Positions 1 to 8,703 are shown, counted from the stretch's first letter. The stretch: 64,000 nucleotides of DNA from Marinomonas sp. CT5 (GCF_018336975.1 NZ_CP025572.1:2815271-2879270), one strand, 5' to 3'. Numbers and translations: made by a program. The notes: generated by a model not told the origin, from the sequence alone.

Positions 1-250
1 CAAAATAAGCACAGCAATAAGCAAGAGACCATTGATTTGCTTGCATGGATTTCAATGCGTTTAACTTGAAGTGAGATGAATAAGGATGGCCTTTATGACG
101 AAAACTTTCAACGCCATGTATTTGAAAAACTAATGACCAGTAACGGATTTGTCCTGATGACACTCCGAATTTACGACCGAGTTCTCTTGAACTTTCATAT
201 TGAGCAAGTGTGGCTAATTTTAACTTAAACGCTCTGTGGTATTTAGACAT
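1..250 (-). CDS. IS3-family transposase OrfA, N-terminal part (cut by window edge)
   Basis: The minus strand reads from an ATG at 250 without a stop to the left edge (83 codons). The product begins MSKYHRAFKLKLATL and carries a helix-turn-helix around residues 23-45 (RELGRKFGVSSGQIRYW). This is the usual opening of OrfA proteins of the IS3 family, IS150-like branch, which bind the element ends and are joined by -1 frameshift to the DDE catalytic OrfB. OrfB must lie beyond the window. The element end is at about 293, so only 43 nt separate the end from the start codon. I cannot tell whether the copy is intact. Confidence 0.8.
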   Translation of the reverse strand, partial: MSKYHRAFKLKLATLAQYESSRELGRKFGVSSGQIRYWSLVFQIHGVESFRHKGHPYSSHFKLNALKSMQANQWSLAYCCAYF

Positions 251-255
251 AAAAA

Positions 256-292
256 GACCCCCAGTAATTGGATAGTCCAACTATTGGGGGTC
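256..292 (-). terminator. Inverted repeat at IS end, terminator-like hairpin
   Basis: Positions 256-292 form an imperfect 37-nt inverted repeat: GACCCCCA at one end, TTGGGGGTC at the other, with TTGGA/TCCAA pairs inside. On the minus strand it is followed at once by TTTTT and then the OrfA ATG at 250. Transcription entering the element from outside would therefore meet an intrinsic-terminator-like structure. The GGGGG in its 3' arm is also the only plausible ribosome binding site for OrfA. Confidence 0.55.
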
Positions 293-366
293 ACTTCAAT
301 TCGTCGCGGTTTTTTTATCCTAGAAACGAAATACTTTGAGTAACAGGAGCTACTACACCACTCCTT

Positions 367-594
367 CTATTCGTCTTCTTCAACTATTTCGGTAATAGTC
401 GGTTGCCCACATTTAAGACACTCACCTTCAATCCAGACTCGATCTTTTGATTCAAACTCTTTAGGATTCTTCATCCCTAAATCAACTTCCAAACAAGTGT
501 TACACCATGTTTGAGCCATAAAATCATTTTGTTCTTCGACACTACGAGCAGTAAAATCTCGTTCCACTACTTGTTCATCTAAAATATCTGTCAT
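367..594 (-). CDS. Small zinc-ribbon protein, function unknown
   Basis: The 75-residue protein has two CxxC pairs, C31-N-T-C34 and C59-L-K-C62, spaced as in a zinc ribbon, and an acidic tail (IVEEDE). No signal peptide or membrane segment is visible. Its ATG directly abuts the stop codon of the DUF2066 gene upstream (no intervening base), so the two are almost certainly co-transcribed. I do not recognise a named family. A nucleic-acid or protein-binding role is possible but not shown by the sequence. Confidence 0.7.
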   Translation of the reverse strand: MTDILDEQVVERDFTARSVEEQNDFMAQTWCNTCLEVDLGMKNPKEFESKDRVWIEGECLKCGQPTITEIVEEDE

Positions 595-1680
595 TTAATT
601 AATTCCACTATATTGATAGGACACAACTCGGTTTGCATCAGGGTCTAAAGCATTTAACGGTGCTGCAGTTAGAAGTCGACTTAAAGAGATCGAATTAAAC
701 AGCTTTTGTTTATCCCCATCTATTTCTATTGAAAATTCGACTTTCTCGCCATCAACCTGAACAAGCGTTACGTTTCTAACTACGCCAATACTTTCAAAAT
801 ATGACTGTACTTTATTCATAACGCGATAATTTTTTATACCTAAGACCTGAATATTTAATTTACTTGCTGAAGCACTATTCCGTACAGAAGCATAGCGAGA
901 TGAAAAAACCTTGGCCAGATCAACACTCGCCTGATCCACCAGTTCTGTTAATGAACCGCCACTCAAATCAAAACGCTCCGTTTCACCGTTTTGAAGCAAA
1001 ACAAGCAAATCACCACTAACCTGACCGGCAAAAGAACTTACACGTAATGCAGCAACAGAATCCGTCTGATAGCGCTTACTTGCATTTAAAATCCTGTCCT
1101 CAAAAAAGCCCCATACATCAGAAACACTGAGGCTTTCTTTATCAACATCATCCAATAAAGGGGCATAAATTGGTACACCAAGACTATTAGTAGAACGGGC
1201 AAATTCATTAAGAACATCCGACGGTGCTTTCGAACCAGATAGACTTCTTACACCATTGTCTTCTTTCACTAACCAAACTAATACGGACGGTCGATTATCC
1301 CCCCAAACTGGCAAATTATTTTGAGTAAGAAACCCATCAATTGATTCCTGGTAAAATGTCACTCTAATTTTCTTTCCAGGAACAAGCCCATTCTCAGAAG
1401 GCAGCAGCTCGTTAAGAGACGCGACTGAATGCTGAGCAACCCAAGTGGATGCCTTACTCTTAGCTTGATCCAATAAATCACCTGTAATAGCTTTTCTATT
1501 ACCAGAAACTTTAACAAGCACATTTTCAGCCGCTAAACCAAATGCTTCATTTAGCATAACGGATTCAGACTGTGCCACGGGTAAATTAATTTCAGCGCTA
1601 TAAAGCCCTTGCACAGGGACGGCATTTGCTGATGAGATTAAAAAAACACTAATTAGTAGTAAAAATATACGAGAATTCAT
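595..1680 (-). CDS. DUF2066 domain-containing exported protein
   Basis: The 361-residue protein starts with a clear Sec signal peptide (MNSRIFLLLISVFLISSANA, cleavage after residue 20), so it is periplasmic or envelope-associated. The body matches the DUF2066 family by its opening LYSAEINLPVAQSES region, the ALRVSSFAGQVSGDL segment and its length. In Pseudomonas the same family lies divergent from purM, as here. Function is unknown. The first gene of a two-gene minus-strand unit with the zinc-ribbon protein; the promoter would lie in 1681-1796, shared back to back with purM. Confidence 0.8.
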   Translation of the reverse strand: MNSRIFLLLISVFLISSANAVPVQGLYSAEINLPVAQSESVMLNEAFGLAAENVLVKVSGNRKAITGDLLDQAKSKASTWVAQHSVASLNELLPSENGLVPGKKIRVTFYQESIDGFLTQNNLPVWGDNRPSVLVWLVKEDNGVRSLSGSKAPSDVLNEFARSTNSLGVPIYAPLLDDVDKESLSVSDVWGFFEDRILNASKRYQTDSVAALRVSSFAGQVSGDLLVLLQNGETERFDLSGGSLTELVDQASVDLAKVFSSRYASVRNSASASKLNIQVLGIKNYRVMNKVQSYFESIGVVRNVTLVQVDGEKVEFSIEIDGDKQKLFNSISLSRLLTAAPLNALDPDANRVVSYQYSGIN

Positions 1681-1796
1681 AGCCCTTCCTTCGTTTATTT
1701 GACTATTCTACTGTCTTAATCACAAAGAACCATAGCCCTAATGCGTCACTATGCTAAAATGCCTTTTTTTCCTCGTACCATGATAAGGCATAGGCA
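1681..1796. promoter_or_regulatory. Divergent promoter region, DUF2066 / purM
   Basis: This 116-bp interval separates two divergent genes and must hold both promoters. For purM a TATGCTAAAAT stretch at 1750-1760 fits a -10 region about 40 nt before the ATG, with AAGGCA as a weak ribosome binding site. No PurR-type operator (ACGCAAACGTTTGC-like) was found by eye. Confidence 0.4.
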
Positions 1797-2855
1797 ATGA
1801 CCAAGTCGGATAAACCATCGATTAGTTATAAAGACGCAGGCGTAGATATCAACGCCGGAAACCAACTTGTTGAGCGCATTAAAGGCGTAAGCAAAAAAAC
1901 CCGCCGTCCAGAAGTAATGGGAGGACTTGGTGGATTTGGTGCCTTAACTCGCCTTCCAACAAAATACAAAAATCCAGTTCTTGTTTCAGGAACAGATGGC
2001 GTTGGCACAAAACTACGCCTAGCAATGGACTTGAATCAACATGACACTATTGGCATCGACCTTGTAGCAATGTGTGTCAATGATTTAGTCGTCGCTGGCG
2101 CAGAACCACTGTTATTTTTAGATTACTATGCAACAGGCAAGTTAGATGTTGATATCGCTGCGAATGTTGTTACAGGTATTGGTGAAGGCTGTCTGCAGGC
2201 TGGTTGTGCACTAGTAGGTGGAGAAACGGCTGAAATGCCAGGTATGTACCATGACGGCGACTACGATTTGGCTGGTTTTTGTGTTGGTGTAGTAGAAGAA
2301 GGAAGCATCATTGACGGAACTAAGGTAAAAGCTGGCGATAAACTTATTGCTCTAGGCTCATCTGGTCCACATTCAAACGGCTACTCTCTTATTCGTAAAA
2401 TACTGGAAGTAAGCAAAGCCGATCTTAACCAAGAGATCGACGGCACACCTTTAAAAGATGCGTTAATGGAACCCACTCGCATCTACGTTAAATCCATTCT
2501 CAAATTAATGGAATCCATATCGGTTAACGCACTGGCTCATATCACTGGCGGTGGCTTACTAGAAAATATCCCACGTGTTCTGCCTGAAGATGCGGCAGCT
2601 CGTATTGATGCCGCAAGTTGGAAACGCCCTGCTGTGTTTGATTGGTTACAAGAACAAGGAAATGTTGAGCAAGAAGAGATGTACCGTGTTCTAAACTGTG
2701 GGGTCGGCATGATACTTTCTATCGATGCCGAGAAAGCAGATGAAGCGCTTGCAATCCTAAAAGCCGAAGGTGAAAACGCTTGGATCATTGGTGATGTTTG
2801 TCCACGCAATGGTGGCAAAGAAGTTTTAATCTCTGATCTAGAGATACAGGCATGA
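1797..2855 (+). CDS. purM: Phosphoribosylformylglycinamidine cyclo-ligase (AIR synthase)
   Basis: PurM closes the imidazole ring of purines, converting FGAM and ATP to AIR in the cytoplasm. The 352-residue length is normal. The ATP-binding motif GTDGVGTK is at residues 65-72, [18 protein letters not shown] follows at about 85-102, and the C-terminal domain has [15 protein letters not shown], all hallmarks of the family. The ATG at 1797 gives the typical [14 protein letters not shown] opening. The stop overlaps the purN start in an ATGA junction, so the two are translationally coupled. Confidence 0.97.
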   Translation: MTKSDKPSISYKDAGVDINAGNQLVERIKGVSKKTRRPEVMGGLGGFGALTRLPTKYKNPVLVSGTDGVGTKLRLAMDLNQHDTIGIDLVAMCVNDLVVAGAEPLLFLDYYATGKLDVDIAANVVTGIGEGCLQAGCALVGGETAEMPGMYHDGDYDLAGFCVGVVEEGSIIDGTKVKAGDKLIALGSSGPHSNGYSLIRKILEVSKADLNQEIDGTPLKDALMEPTRIYVKSILKLMESISVNALAHITGGGLLENIPRVLPEDAAARIDAASWKRPAVFDWLQEQGNVEQEEMYRVLNCGVGMILSIDAEKADEALAILKAEGENAWIIGDVCPRNGGKEVLISDLEIQA

Positions 2856-3505
2856 GTTTTCCAATCGTTGTCTTAATTTCTGGCAGCGGCAGCAACTTGC
2901 AAGCTTTGATTGATCAAAGCTTGCAAGGGCAACTCAATGTCAGAATCTGCGCCGTAATCAGCAATAAAGCAGATGCTTATGGCTTAGAGCGAGCTAAATT
3001 AGCAGATATACCTACACACACGGTAGATCATAAACTGTTTAGCAGCCGAGAAGAATTTGACGCCGAGCTGCAAACAATCATTGATCAATATGAACCGAAG
3101 CTGGTTGTTCTCGCAGGCTTTATGCGTATTCTAACTGAAACTTTTGCGAAACATTATGAAGGTAGAATGTTAAATATTCACCCATCATTACTGCCTAAGT
3201 ACAAAGGATTAAATACACATCAACGAGCGATTGGTGCCGGTGAAAAAGAACATGGTGTATCAGTGCATTTTGTTAGCCCTGAACTGGATGCAGGTTCTGT
3301 TATCCTTCAAGCTAGTACCGAAATCGCGCCAGATGATACAGCAGAGTCCTTGGCTAAAAAAGTTCACTCTTTGGAGCATATTATTTATCCACTGGCGGTA
3401 AAATGGTTTAGTGAGGAACGATTAACATTCCAAAAAGGAATTGCTTTATTTGATGAGAAAGCCCTACCTGAAAACGGCATTCTATATAATCAAGCTCTAT
3501 TATGA
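2852..3505 (+). CDS. purN: Phosphoribosylglycinamide formyltransferase (GART)
   Basis: PurN transfers a formyl group from 10-formyl-THF to GAR, step three of purine synthesis. The 217-residue protein shows the phosphate loop GSGSN (11-15) and the catalytic trio N108, H110 (NIHPSLLP) and D146 (ELDAGS). The ATG overlaps the purM stop by four bases. The gene is followed 13 nt later by the DUF3108 gene, an arrangement also seen in pseudomonads. Confidence 0.96.
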   Translation: MSFPIVVLISGSGSNLQALIDQSLQGQLNVRICAVISNKADAYGLERAKLADIPTHTVDHKLFSSREEFDAELQTIIDQYEPKLVVLAGFMRILTETFAKHYEGRMLNIHPSLLPKYKGLNTHQRAIGAGEKEHGVSVHFVSPELDAGSVILQASTEIAPDDTAESLAKKVHSLEHIIYPLAVKWFSEERLTFQKGIALFDEKALPENGILYNQALL

Positions 3506-3518
3506 AGTAGGAGAAAGT

Positions 3519-4238
3519 ATGGTAGCTCGTAAGATCCAAATGTGCTTAATGGTTATTGTAATGAGTCTTCCCATACTTTCTCTTTCAGCAACCCCACAGC
3601 AAGAAGACTTTTTAAAACCTTATTCAGCGGTTTACAGTACTGTTTGGAAAAAAGGCATAAGCTTAAAAGTAGAAGGCAAACAAACCCTTACCAAACAGTC
3701 CGATGATTTATGGAAATTTGTCTTCTCAGCGGACAGTCTCATTGCATCTCTTGATGAATCCTCAGTCTTTAGAGTTAAAGACCATCAAATCATTCCCTCT
3801 AAATACGAATATAGAAGCTCAGCTTTAGGCAATAAAAGAAGGGCAACATTAACTTTCGACTGGGAAAATAACCGTGTCCGCAATGACATAAAAGACAAAC
3901 CTTGGAACATGACAATTCCTCCTAAAACCCTTGATAAATTGTCTATCCAACTACAAGTGAGAGAGGATCTAAAACAAGGGAAAAGTATCTTTGATTATCA
4001 AATTGCTGATGGTGGACATATAAAAAACTGGCGTTTTAAGCGCGAAAAAATGGAAACCATAGATACAAAGTTAGGAAGGATTTCTGGCATTAAAGTAATT
4101 CGTACAGATAACCTAGAAGATGGCAAAAAAACCTCTTTTTGGTTTGCTCCGAAATTTGATTATCTTTTAGTCAAGTTAGAGCATAAAGAAGATGGTGAAT
4201 CTTATCATCTTGATATTGATTCGATGAGTCAGCCTTAA
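3519..4238 (+). CDS. DUF3108 domain-containing exported protein
   Basis: The ATG at 3519 is chosen because it follows TAGGAGAAAGT, a strong ribosome binding site, and gives a signal peptide at once (MVARKIQMCLMVIVMSLPIL, likely cleaved near LSA at 22-24). The in-frame upstream ATG at 3441 lies inside purN and lacks these. The mature part has the DUF3108 pattern: F-x-A-VYSTVWKKGISLKVEG near the N-terminus and a C-terminal TSFWFAPKFDYLLVKLEHKEDG. The family is periplasmic, of unknown function, and regularly sits behind purN. 239 residues. Confidence 0.85.
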   Translation: MVARKIQMCLMVIVMSLPILSLSATPQQEDFLKPYSAVYSTVWKKGISLKVEGKQTLTKQSDDLWKFVFSADSLIASLDESSVFRVKDHQIIPSKYEYRSSALGNKRRATLTFDWENNRVRNDIKDKPWNMTIPPKTLDKLSIQLQVREDLKQGKSIFDYQIADGGHIKNWRFKREKMETIDTKLGRISGIKVIRTDNLEDGKKTSFWFAPKFDYLLVKLEHKEDGESYHLDIDSMSQP

Positions 4239-4257
4239 AACGACTTTTGTTTACTCT

Positions 4258-4833
4258 TTAAAGCAGCTCATTGGGCGAATTAACATTGAGTAACTCTGCG
4301 CTATTTTCCCAAACAATAGGCTGACAGCCAAACGCATCATAAAAACCTAATACACTGTAACGCTGCCCTTCTTCTAAAAACCCCTTAAGAGCAGCAAGCG
4401 CAGTGTCAACAGGCAAAATAGCGTGCAAAGGATGCGCTCCCGAAGCCCCACTTAAATAATAGATTTTGTCGGGTAACAATAAGCTCGCCTCTTTCAGCTG
4501 TACAAAAGCCTCACCGCTAATACGAGGTGTATCGCAAGGTGAAACTAATAAATGCGATGTTTTTGCATAGGCCAAGCAAGTGAATAAGCCAGACAAAGGC
4601 CCTTTACCTTGATATTCGGGATCATCTTTAATGACGTCATAGCCTAATAGCGCATACTGCTCTGTATTTCTATTCGCATTAATAAACACGCTATCCGCTA
4701 CGTGTTGCAACGCTTTCCCAACAGATAAAGCCATAGGCTCATTTTGAAAAAATAATAAGCCTTTATCTTGGCGCGACATTCGCTCTGCTTTTCCACCCGC
4801 TAACACAGCGCCAGATAAAGAGGTAAACACCAT
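4258..4833 (-). CDS. mobA: Molybdenum cofactor guanylyltransferase MobA
   Basis: MobA attaches GMP to molybdopterin, making the (bis-)MGD cofactor that NasA needs. The 191-residue protein has the nucleotide-binding LAGGKAERM (11-19) with the following DKG (23-25), the GKGPLSGL segment near residue 75 and the metal-binding VSPCDTP near residue 100. It is the last gene of the nitrate reductase block, 11 nt behind the YbiB-like gene, so cofactor maturation is co-expressed with its client enzyme. It converges on the DUF3108 gene with a 19-bp gap and no obvious terminator. Confidence 0.93.
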   Translation of the reverse strand: MVFTSLSGAVLAGGKAERMSRQDKGLLFFQNEPMALSVGKALQHVADSVFINANRNTEQYALLGYDVIKDDPEYQGKGPLSGLFTCLAYAKTSHLLVSPCDTPRISGEAFVQLKEASLLLPDKIYYLSGASGAHPLHAILPVDTALAALKGFLEEGQRYSVLGFYDAFGCQPIVWENSAELLNVNSPNELL

Positions 4834-4844
4834 ACTACTTGCTC

Positions 4845-5858
4845 TTAAATAAGGTTATCAAAAAAGCCTTTATCGCGCTTAGACCAGATCTCATCAGCCA
4901 AAGCAAGGCATCCTTCATGTGATGTTTCACCATAAAGAAGTCCGGCCACCGACGCAATGGTTTGTCTCACTGCTTGGTCTCCGAATTGATCAAGCTGAGC
5001 CCCTCGCCAATGATCAGTTAAGCGAGATAGATCTAAATTATCTTTTAAACGCTTATGCTCTTTTTCCGCTTTTGGCCAATCCGACCAACTTGCCACACCA
5101 TTCTGCCATTTACCTAGCGTCACATCCCGCTCTGGGTTCACTTCCGCTTCACCGTTACCACCACGAAACACCAATACAGAAGCATCCCCAAGTAACTCAC
5201 AGGCGGAGAGATGCAGCTCATCATAGCCGCGGTGAAAAACCCCATGAACACTGTGACTAGCAAAAAATGGATTCATCATACGCACCACGGTGTTTACAGG
5301 GGAACGTAATCCTAAAACATACTTTAAATCCATCATATGCCCTAAAGACTTATCTATTTGGGCAAGAGGAATGTAAGCGAAGTTTCTACTCTCAAGCTCC
5401 CGCGTTATATCTTCCCTCGAATGACTAATTGCTAAGCCAAGTTGTTGAATGCTTTGCTCAACATAAATGCGATTTTCACCGTCAAATGTATGGCCATGCA
5501 TAACAATTTTCACACCCGTATTGGCTAACGCGAGAGCGGCCAATAAAAACCAAGGCAGCTCATTCCGCTTACCAGCGTAAGCAGGCCAATCCAAATCTAC
5601 TTTGGTACCCAAGGACTTTTGTTTGGCCAAATAGGCTCTGGTGGCTTTGGTAAAACCAACAGTTTCTTCTACCGTCTCTTCACGGATGCGAATTAACATC
5701 CAAAAGGCCCCAGATTGCTCTGGAGCAACCTGACCAGACAGCATCAAGCTCATGGCATGCTCAGCTTCTTCTGTCGTTAAACTACGGGCTCCCTTTTTCC
5801 CACGTCCCAAGATTTGCACATACTGGGTAAAATCATTGGCTGCTATTTTTTCTCTCAT
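4845..5858 (-). CDS. Glycosyltransferase-family-3 / YbiB (TrpD2)-like protein
   Basis: The 337-residue protein has the TrpD fold signature: an N-terminal helical domain (LTTEEAEHAMSLMLSGQV, about 25-42) and a phosphoribosyltransferase-like domain. The PRPP-binding GTGGD of true anthranilate phosphoribosyltransferases is absent. Only the HGH at about 121-123 and MMDLKYVLGLRSPVNT (about 190-205) recall TrpD. This fits YbiB/TrpD2 proteins, which bind nucleic acid and have no shown transferase activity. It starts inside the nasA stop (ATGA overlap), so it is a fixed partner of the nitrate reductase operon. Its role there is unknown. Confidence 0.8.
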   Translation of the reverse strand: MREKIAANDFTQYVQILGRGKKGARSLTTEEAEHAMSLMLSGQVAPEQSGAFWMLIRIREETVEETVGFTKATRAYLAKQKSLGTKVDLDWPAYAGKRNELPWFLLAALALANTGVKIVMHGHTFDGENRIYVEQSIQQLGLAISHSREDITRELESRNFAYIPLAQIDKSLGHMMDLKYVLGLRSPVNTVVRMMNPFFASHSVHGVFHRGYDELHLSACELLGDASVLVFRGGNGEAEVNPERDVTLGKWQNGVASWSDWPKAEKEHKRLKDNLDLSRLTDHWRGAQLDQFGDQAVRQTIASVAGLLYGETSHEGCLALADEIWSKRDKGFFDNLI

Positions 5859-8554
5859 ACTGATAACTCCGCCACTACAGGGATAAAGTGCTTTAATTCA
5901 GGAAGGCATGAGCCACAATTCGTACCGCATTTAAGTTTGGCTCCCAACGCATCAACAGAATCAGCTCCCGCAGCAATGGCTTTTTCTATCTGCTTCGTAC
6001 CTACCTGAAAACACGAGCAAACTATGTCACCTTTCTCTTCAATATTCGCAGGAGAACCAACCAAAAGAGCTAAACGATCTTGCAATGATAACGGCGCATT
6101 AATCGCCAAATTAGAGCTCAGCCATTCAGTAGAAAGAGACTCTGGCTTGGGATGAGAATAAATTAACAAAACAAGCTTTTGATCCACCAGTTTCGCCACT
6201 CGACTTTGTTGAGTAATCGGGTTGGAATACTCTATCCAATCACTCTGTCCAGTAAGGCTTTCACTGATATGACAATCAATAGCCTTCAAATTGGCCTGAG
6301 TCTGTCCATTTTTCCAAACTACTTCATAATGATAACCATGCTCTGACGGCACTTGGCACCAATATAGACAATCAGCTAAGGCAAGTGGTACGGCTGAAAT
6401 AATTAAGCCGTAACAAGCATCACTAACCGCTGCCAGCTGCACCTGAGCATGTTTAGATTCTGGCTGACCTGATAACGGATCGACCACCTGAGGAATTAAG
6501 TTCGAAACGACCGATGCGTTAGCAAATTGCTGTGTCCAGTGAATTGGCGTAAAAACACTATTTGGCGCAACGGCGTGACTTATTTTGGCTTTTAACAGGA
6601 CTTCTCCATGGGGCGAAGTGATGCGTACTACAGCTTTATCTTCTATTCCTAGGCGCTGGGCAGCTTTTGGATGAATTTCAACATAAGGTTGTGACGTATG
6701 TTTTGCAAGAGAGGCGGCATCACCTGTGCGTGTCATGGTGTGCCATTGATCACGAACACGCCCTGTATTTAAGGTAAAAGGCCACTCCTGAGAGCTTTGA
6801 TTTTTGGGTAAACAAGGTGTGATAGCAACAAATCTTGCTCGTCCATCTGGAGTAAAGAAACGCCCATCAGCAAACATTCGCTTGGTGCCTTCTGGCCGAC
6901 CTTTAGGCACTGGCCACTGTACAGGTGTGATAGCATCGTATTCAGCTTTGGTTATTTGACTAAAATAACCAATATCAAAGTCACGTTTACCATGATTTTC
7001 AAAGGCCGATAAAGCCGCATGCTCAGCAAAGATTTCATGGACATTCTGATAACTAAAAGCCGAAGCAAATCCAAGGCGTTTTGCCACTTCGCAAATTGCC
7101 CACCAGTCATGTCTCGCTTGCCCAGGAGCCGGTAACATTCCCCGTTGACGTGAAATACGCCGCTCTGAATTCGTCACCGTTCCATCTTTTTCACTCCAGC
7201 CAGTCGCTGGAAGTAGCACATCAGCCATAGCGGTTGTGTCTGTATGTGCTTTGCAATCACTAACAATGACTAACTCACATTTCTCCAACGCTCTACGAAC
7301 CTGCGCAGTGTCTGGCAGGCTAACCATAGGATTAGTCGACATAATCCACACCACTTTGACTTTCCCCTCTTCCATGGCTTGAAATAAGTCGACTGCTTTC
7401 AAGCCATTTTCTGTTGCCATATTGGGTGCTTGCCAAAAACGCTGCACCAGATCCAACGCTCCTGGCGTAGCGAAGTCCATATGAGCCGCTAGCTGGTTCG
7501 CCAAGCCACCCACTTCCCTCCCGCCCATAGCATTTGGTTGACCGGTAATCGAAAAAGGTCCCGCTCCCTCCTTACCAATTCGCCCCGTCGCCAGATGACA
7601 ATTGATAATGGCATTGCATTTATCAACACCCGAAGAAGACTGATTAACCCCTTGGGAATAAAAGGTAATTGTCTTTGAATGCTCTCGCCACCAGCTTGCC
7701 AAGCAAGCAAGCGCTTTCTCATCGATTCCACAAAAATCCGCGGTAAAAGACAGATTTGGAGTTGACTCTACTGCATGGCTCAAAGTTTCTGCGAAACCAT
7801 TCGTATGATTAACGATAAAATCCTCATCCAAAATGCCGGCTTGAGCTGAATCATTCAATAAAAAGGAGAATATGGCGGCATCACTGCCAGGCTTAATCGC
7901 CAAATGCAAATCAGCAATGTCACACGTTGCAGTTTCTCGTGGATCAATCACCACAACTTTCATGTTAGGCCGTTGCTTTTTCGCAGAAGCAATTCGTTGA
8001 AATAAAATGGGATGAGTCCAAGCGGCGTTCGACCCAACCATGATTAATAAATCACAGAGTTCTAGATCTTCATAATTACAAGGTACAGTATCCGAACCAA
8101 AGGCGCGCTTATACCCCACTACGGCAGAGGCCATACAGAGCCGCGAATTAGTATCAACATTCGCCGTACCAATAAACCCTTTGGCCAATTTATTAGCAAC
8201 GTAATAATCTTCCGTGAGAATTTGCCCAGAAAGATAGAAAGCAAAAGCATCCGGCCCATGATCTTTTACAATTTGGGAGATTTTTGAACTAACGGTTTCT
8301 ATCGCAGATTCCCAAGACACAGCTTGGCCATTAAGCATAGGAGCCAATAAACGGTCATCAGATTTAATCGTCTGAGCAAGGCTACTACCTTTAACACATA
8401 AACGACCAAAATTTGCCGGATGATCTAGATCACCAGAAACAGGAGGAACATCCTGATTGACTGAGTCCGGAATAGTTAAGTTAACCCCACAGCCAACACC
8501 ACAATAGGGACAGGTTGTTTTTCCGCTAATGGCTGTCTTCTTTGTTGCCGTCAT
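5855..8554 (-). CDS. nasA: Assimilatory nitrate reductase catalytic subunit
   Basis: NasA reduces nitrate to nitrite in the cytoplasm with Mo-bis-MGD and a 4Fe-4S cluster. The ATG at 8554 follows GAGGAAG and gives 899 residues; an in-frame start 19 codons upstream lies next to the leader terminator and is less likely. Cluster cysteines are C15, C18, C22 and C53. The molybdopterin oxidoreductase domain follows (SRLCMASAVVGYKRAFGSD, VVWIMSTNPMVSLPD), then a molydopterin-dinucleotide domain near 600-700. A C-terminal Fer2_BFD domain (CSCFQVG and CGTNCGSC) would take electrons from the FAD subunit encoded at 11820. Expression is probably controlled by the sigma-54 promoter and leader upstream. 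Confidence 0.95.
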   Translation of the reverse strand: MTATKKTAISGKTTCPYCGVGCGVNLTIPDSVNQDVPPVSGDLDHPANFGRLCVKGSSLAQTIKSDDRLLAPMLNGQAVSWESAIETVSSKISQIVKDHGPDAFAFYLSGQILTEDYYVANKLAKGFIGTANVDTNSRLCMASAVVGYKRAFGSDTVPCNYEDLELCDLLIMVGSNAAWTHPILFQRIASAKKQRPNMKVVVIDPRETATCDIADLHLAIKPGSDAAIFSFLLNDSAQAGILDEDFIVNHTNGFAETLSHAVESTPNLSFTADFCGIDEKALACLASWWREHSKTITFYSQGVNQSSSGVDKCNAIINCHLATGRIGKEGAGPFSITGQPNAMGGREVGGLANQLAAHMDFATPGALDLVQRFWQAPNMATENGLKAVDLFQAMEEGKVKVVWIMSTNPMVSLPDTAQVRRALEKCELVIVSDCKAHTDTTAMADVLLPATGWSEKDGTVTNSERRISRQRGMLPAPGQARHDWWAICEVAKRLGFASAFSYQNVHEIFAEHAALSAFENHGKRDFDIGYFSQITKAEYDAITPVQWPVPKGRPEGTKRMFADGRFFTPDGRARFVAITPCLPKNQSSQEWPFTLNTGRVRDQWHTMTRTGDAASLAKHTSQPYVEIHPKAAQRLGIEDKAVVRITSPHGEVLLKAKISHAVAPNSVFTPIHWTQQFANASVVSNLIPQVVDPLSGQPESKHAQVQLAAVSDACYGLIISAVPLALADCLYWCQVPSEHGYHYEVVWKNGQTQANLKAIDCHISESLTGQSDWIEYSNPITQQSRVAKLVDQKLVLLIYSHPKPESLSTEWLSSNLAINAPLSLQDRLALLVGSPANIEEKGDIVCSCFQVGTKQIEKAIAAGADSVDALGAKLKCGTNCGSCLPELKHFIPVVAELSV

Positions 8555-8581
8555 GGATCTTCCTCGTGCTTTTGTATTTCT

Positions 8582-8627
8582 TAAAAACAAAAAAGGCCCA
8601 ATCACTTTCAAAAAAGTGATTGGGCCT
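8582..8627 (-). terminator. Intrinsic terminator in the nasA leader
   Basis: On the minus strand a perfect 15-bp stem (AGGCCCAATCACTTT pairing 8627-8613 with 8608-8594) closes a 4-nt loop and is followed by TTTTTTGTTTTT. It lies only 28 nt before the nasA ATG and downstream of a sigma-54 promoter, so it is an attenuator in the leader as well as the end signal for transcripts coming from nirD. See the antiterminator hairpin at 8623-8634. Confidence 0.85.
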
Positions 8628-8680
8628 CGTTGCCTTTTGTAATATCTGTATGCTTTATGTGTAAGCCTTCATCGGTTTAC
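8623..8680 (-). promoter_or_regulatory. Candidate ANTAR (NasT) antiterminator element, nasA leader
   Basis: Two hairpins precede the terminator on the minus strand. P1 (8680-8661) pairs GTAAACC with GGCTTAC, one mismatch, around a 6-nt loop GATGAA; it has G4 but G rather than A at position 1. P2 (8634-8623) is GGC-AACGAG-GCC, with A1 and G4 as in ANTAR targets. P2 uses five bases of the terminator's 5' arm, so P2 and terminator exclude each other. The P2 stem is only 3 bp by simple pairing. The known model is that the ANTAR protein stabilises both loops and prevents termination; that NasT does so here is inferred. Confidence 0.55.
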
Positions 8681-8703
8681 GGTGCATCAGTACTTTAATA
8701 TTA

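Larger units (their letters stand above)
1..293 (-). mobile_element. End of an IS3-family insertion sequence (partial)
   Basis: The element end reads TGACCCCCAATAGTTGG inward from 293, with the TG dinucleotide typical of IS3-family termini, followed by the OrfA start at 250. The other end and the target duplication are outside the window, so the boundary at 293 is inferred from the TG and the inverted repeat. Insertion lies about 70 bp beyond the stop of the small zinc-ribbon gene, so it does not interrupt a recognised reading frame here. Confidence 0.7.

Noticed and set aside
2537..2818. 93-residue minus-strand frame inside purM
   Set aside because: It is antisense to a conserved enzyme, has low-complexity Ser/Ala-rich content and no ribosome binding site.
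3441..3518. Longer start for the DUF3108 protein
   Set aside because: The extension lies in purN, lacks a ribosome binding site and hides the signal peptide that begins at 3519.
7489..7731. 80-residue frame inside nasA
   Set aside because: It is an out-of-frame shadow of the molybdopterin domain.
8555..8611. Longer start for NasA
   Set aside because: The extension is coded by the leader terminator's T-tract side, while GAGGAAG precedes the ATG at 8554.
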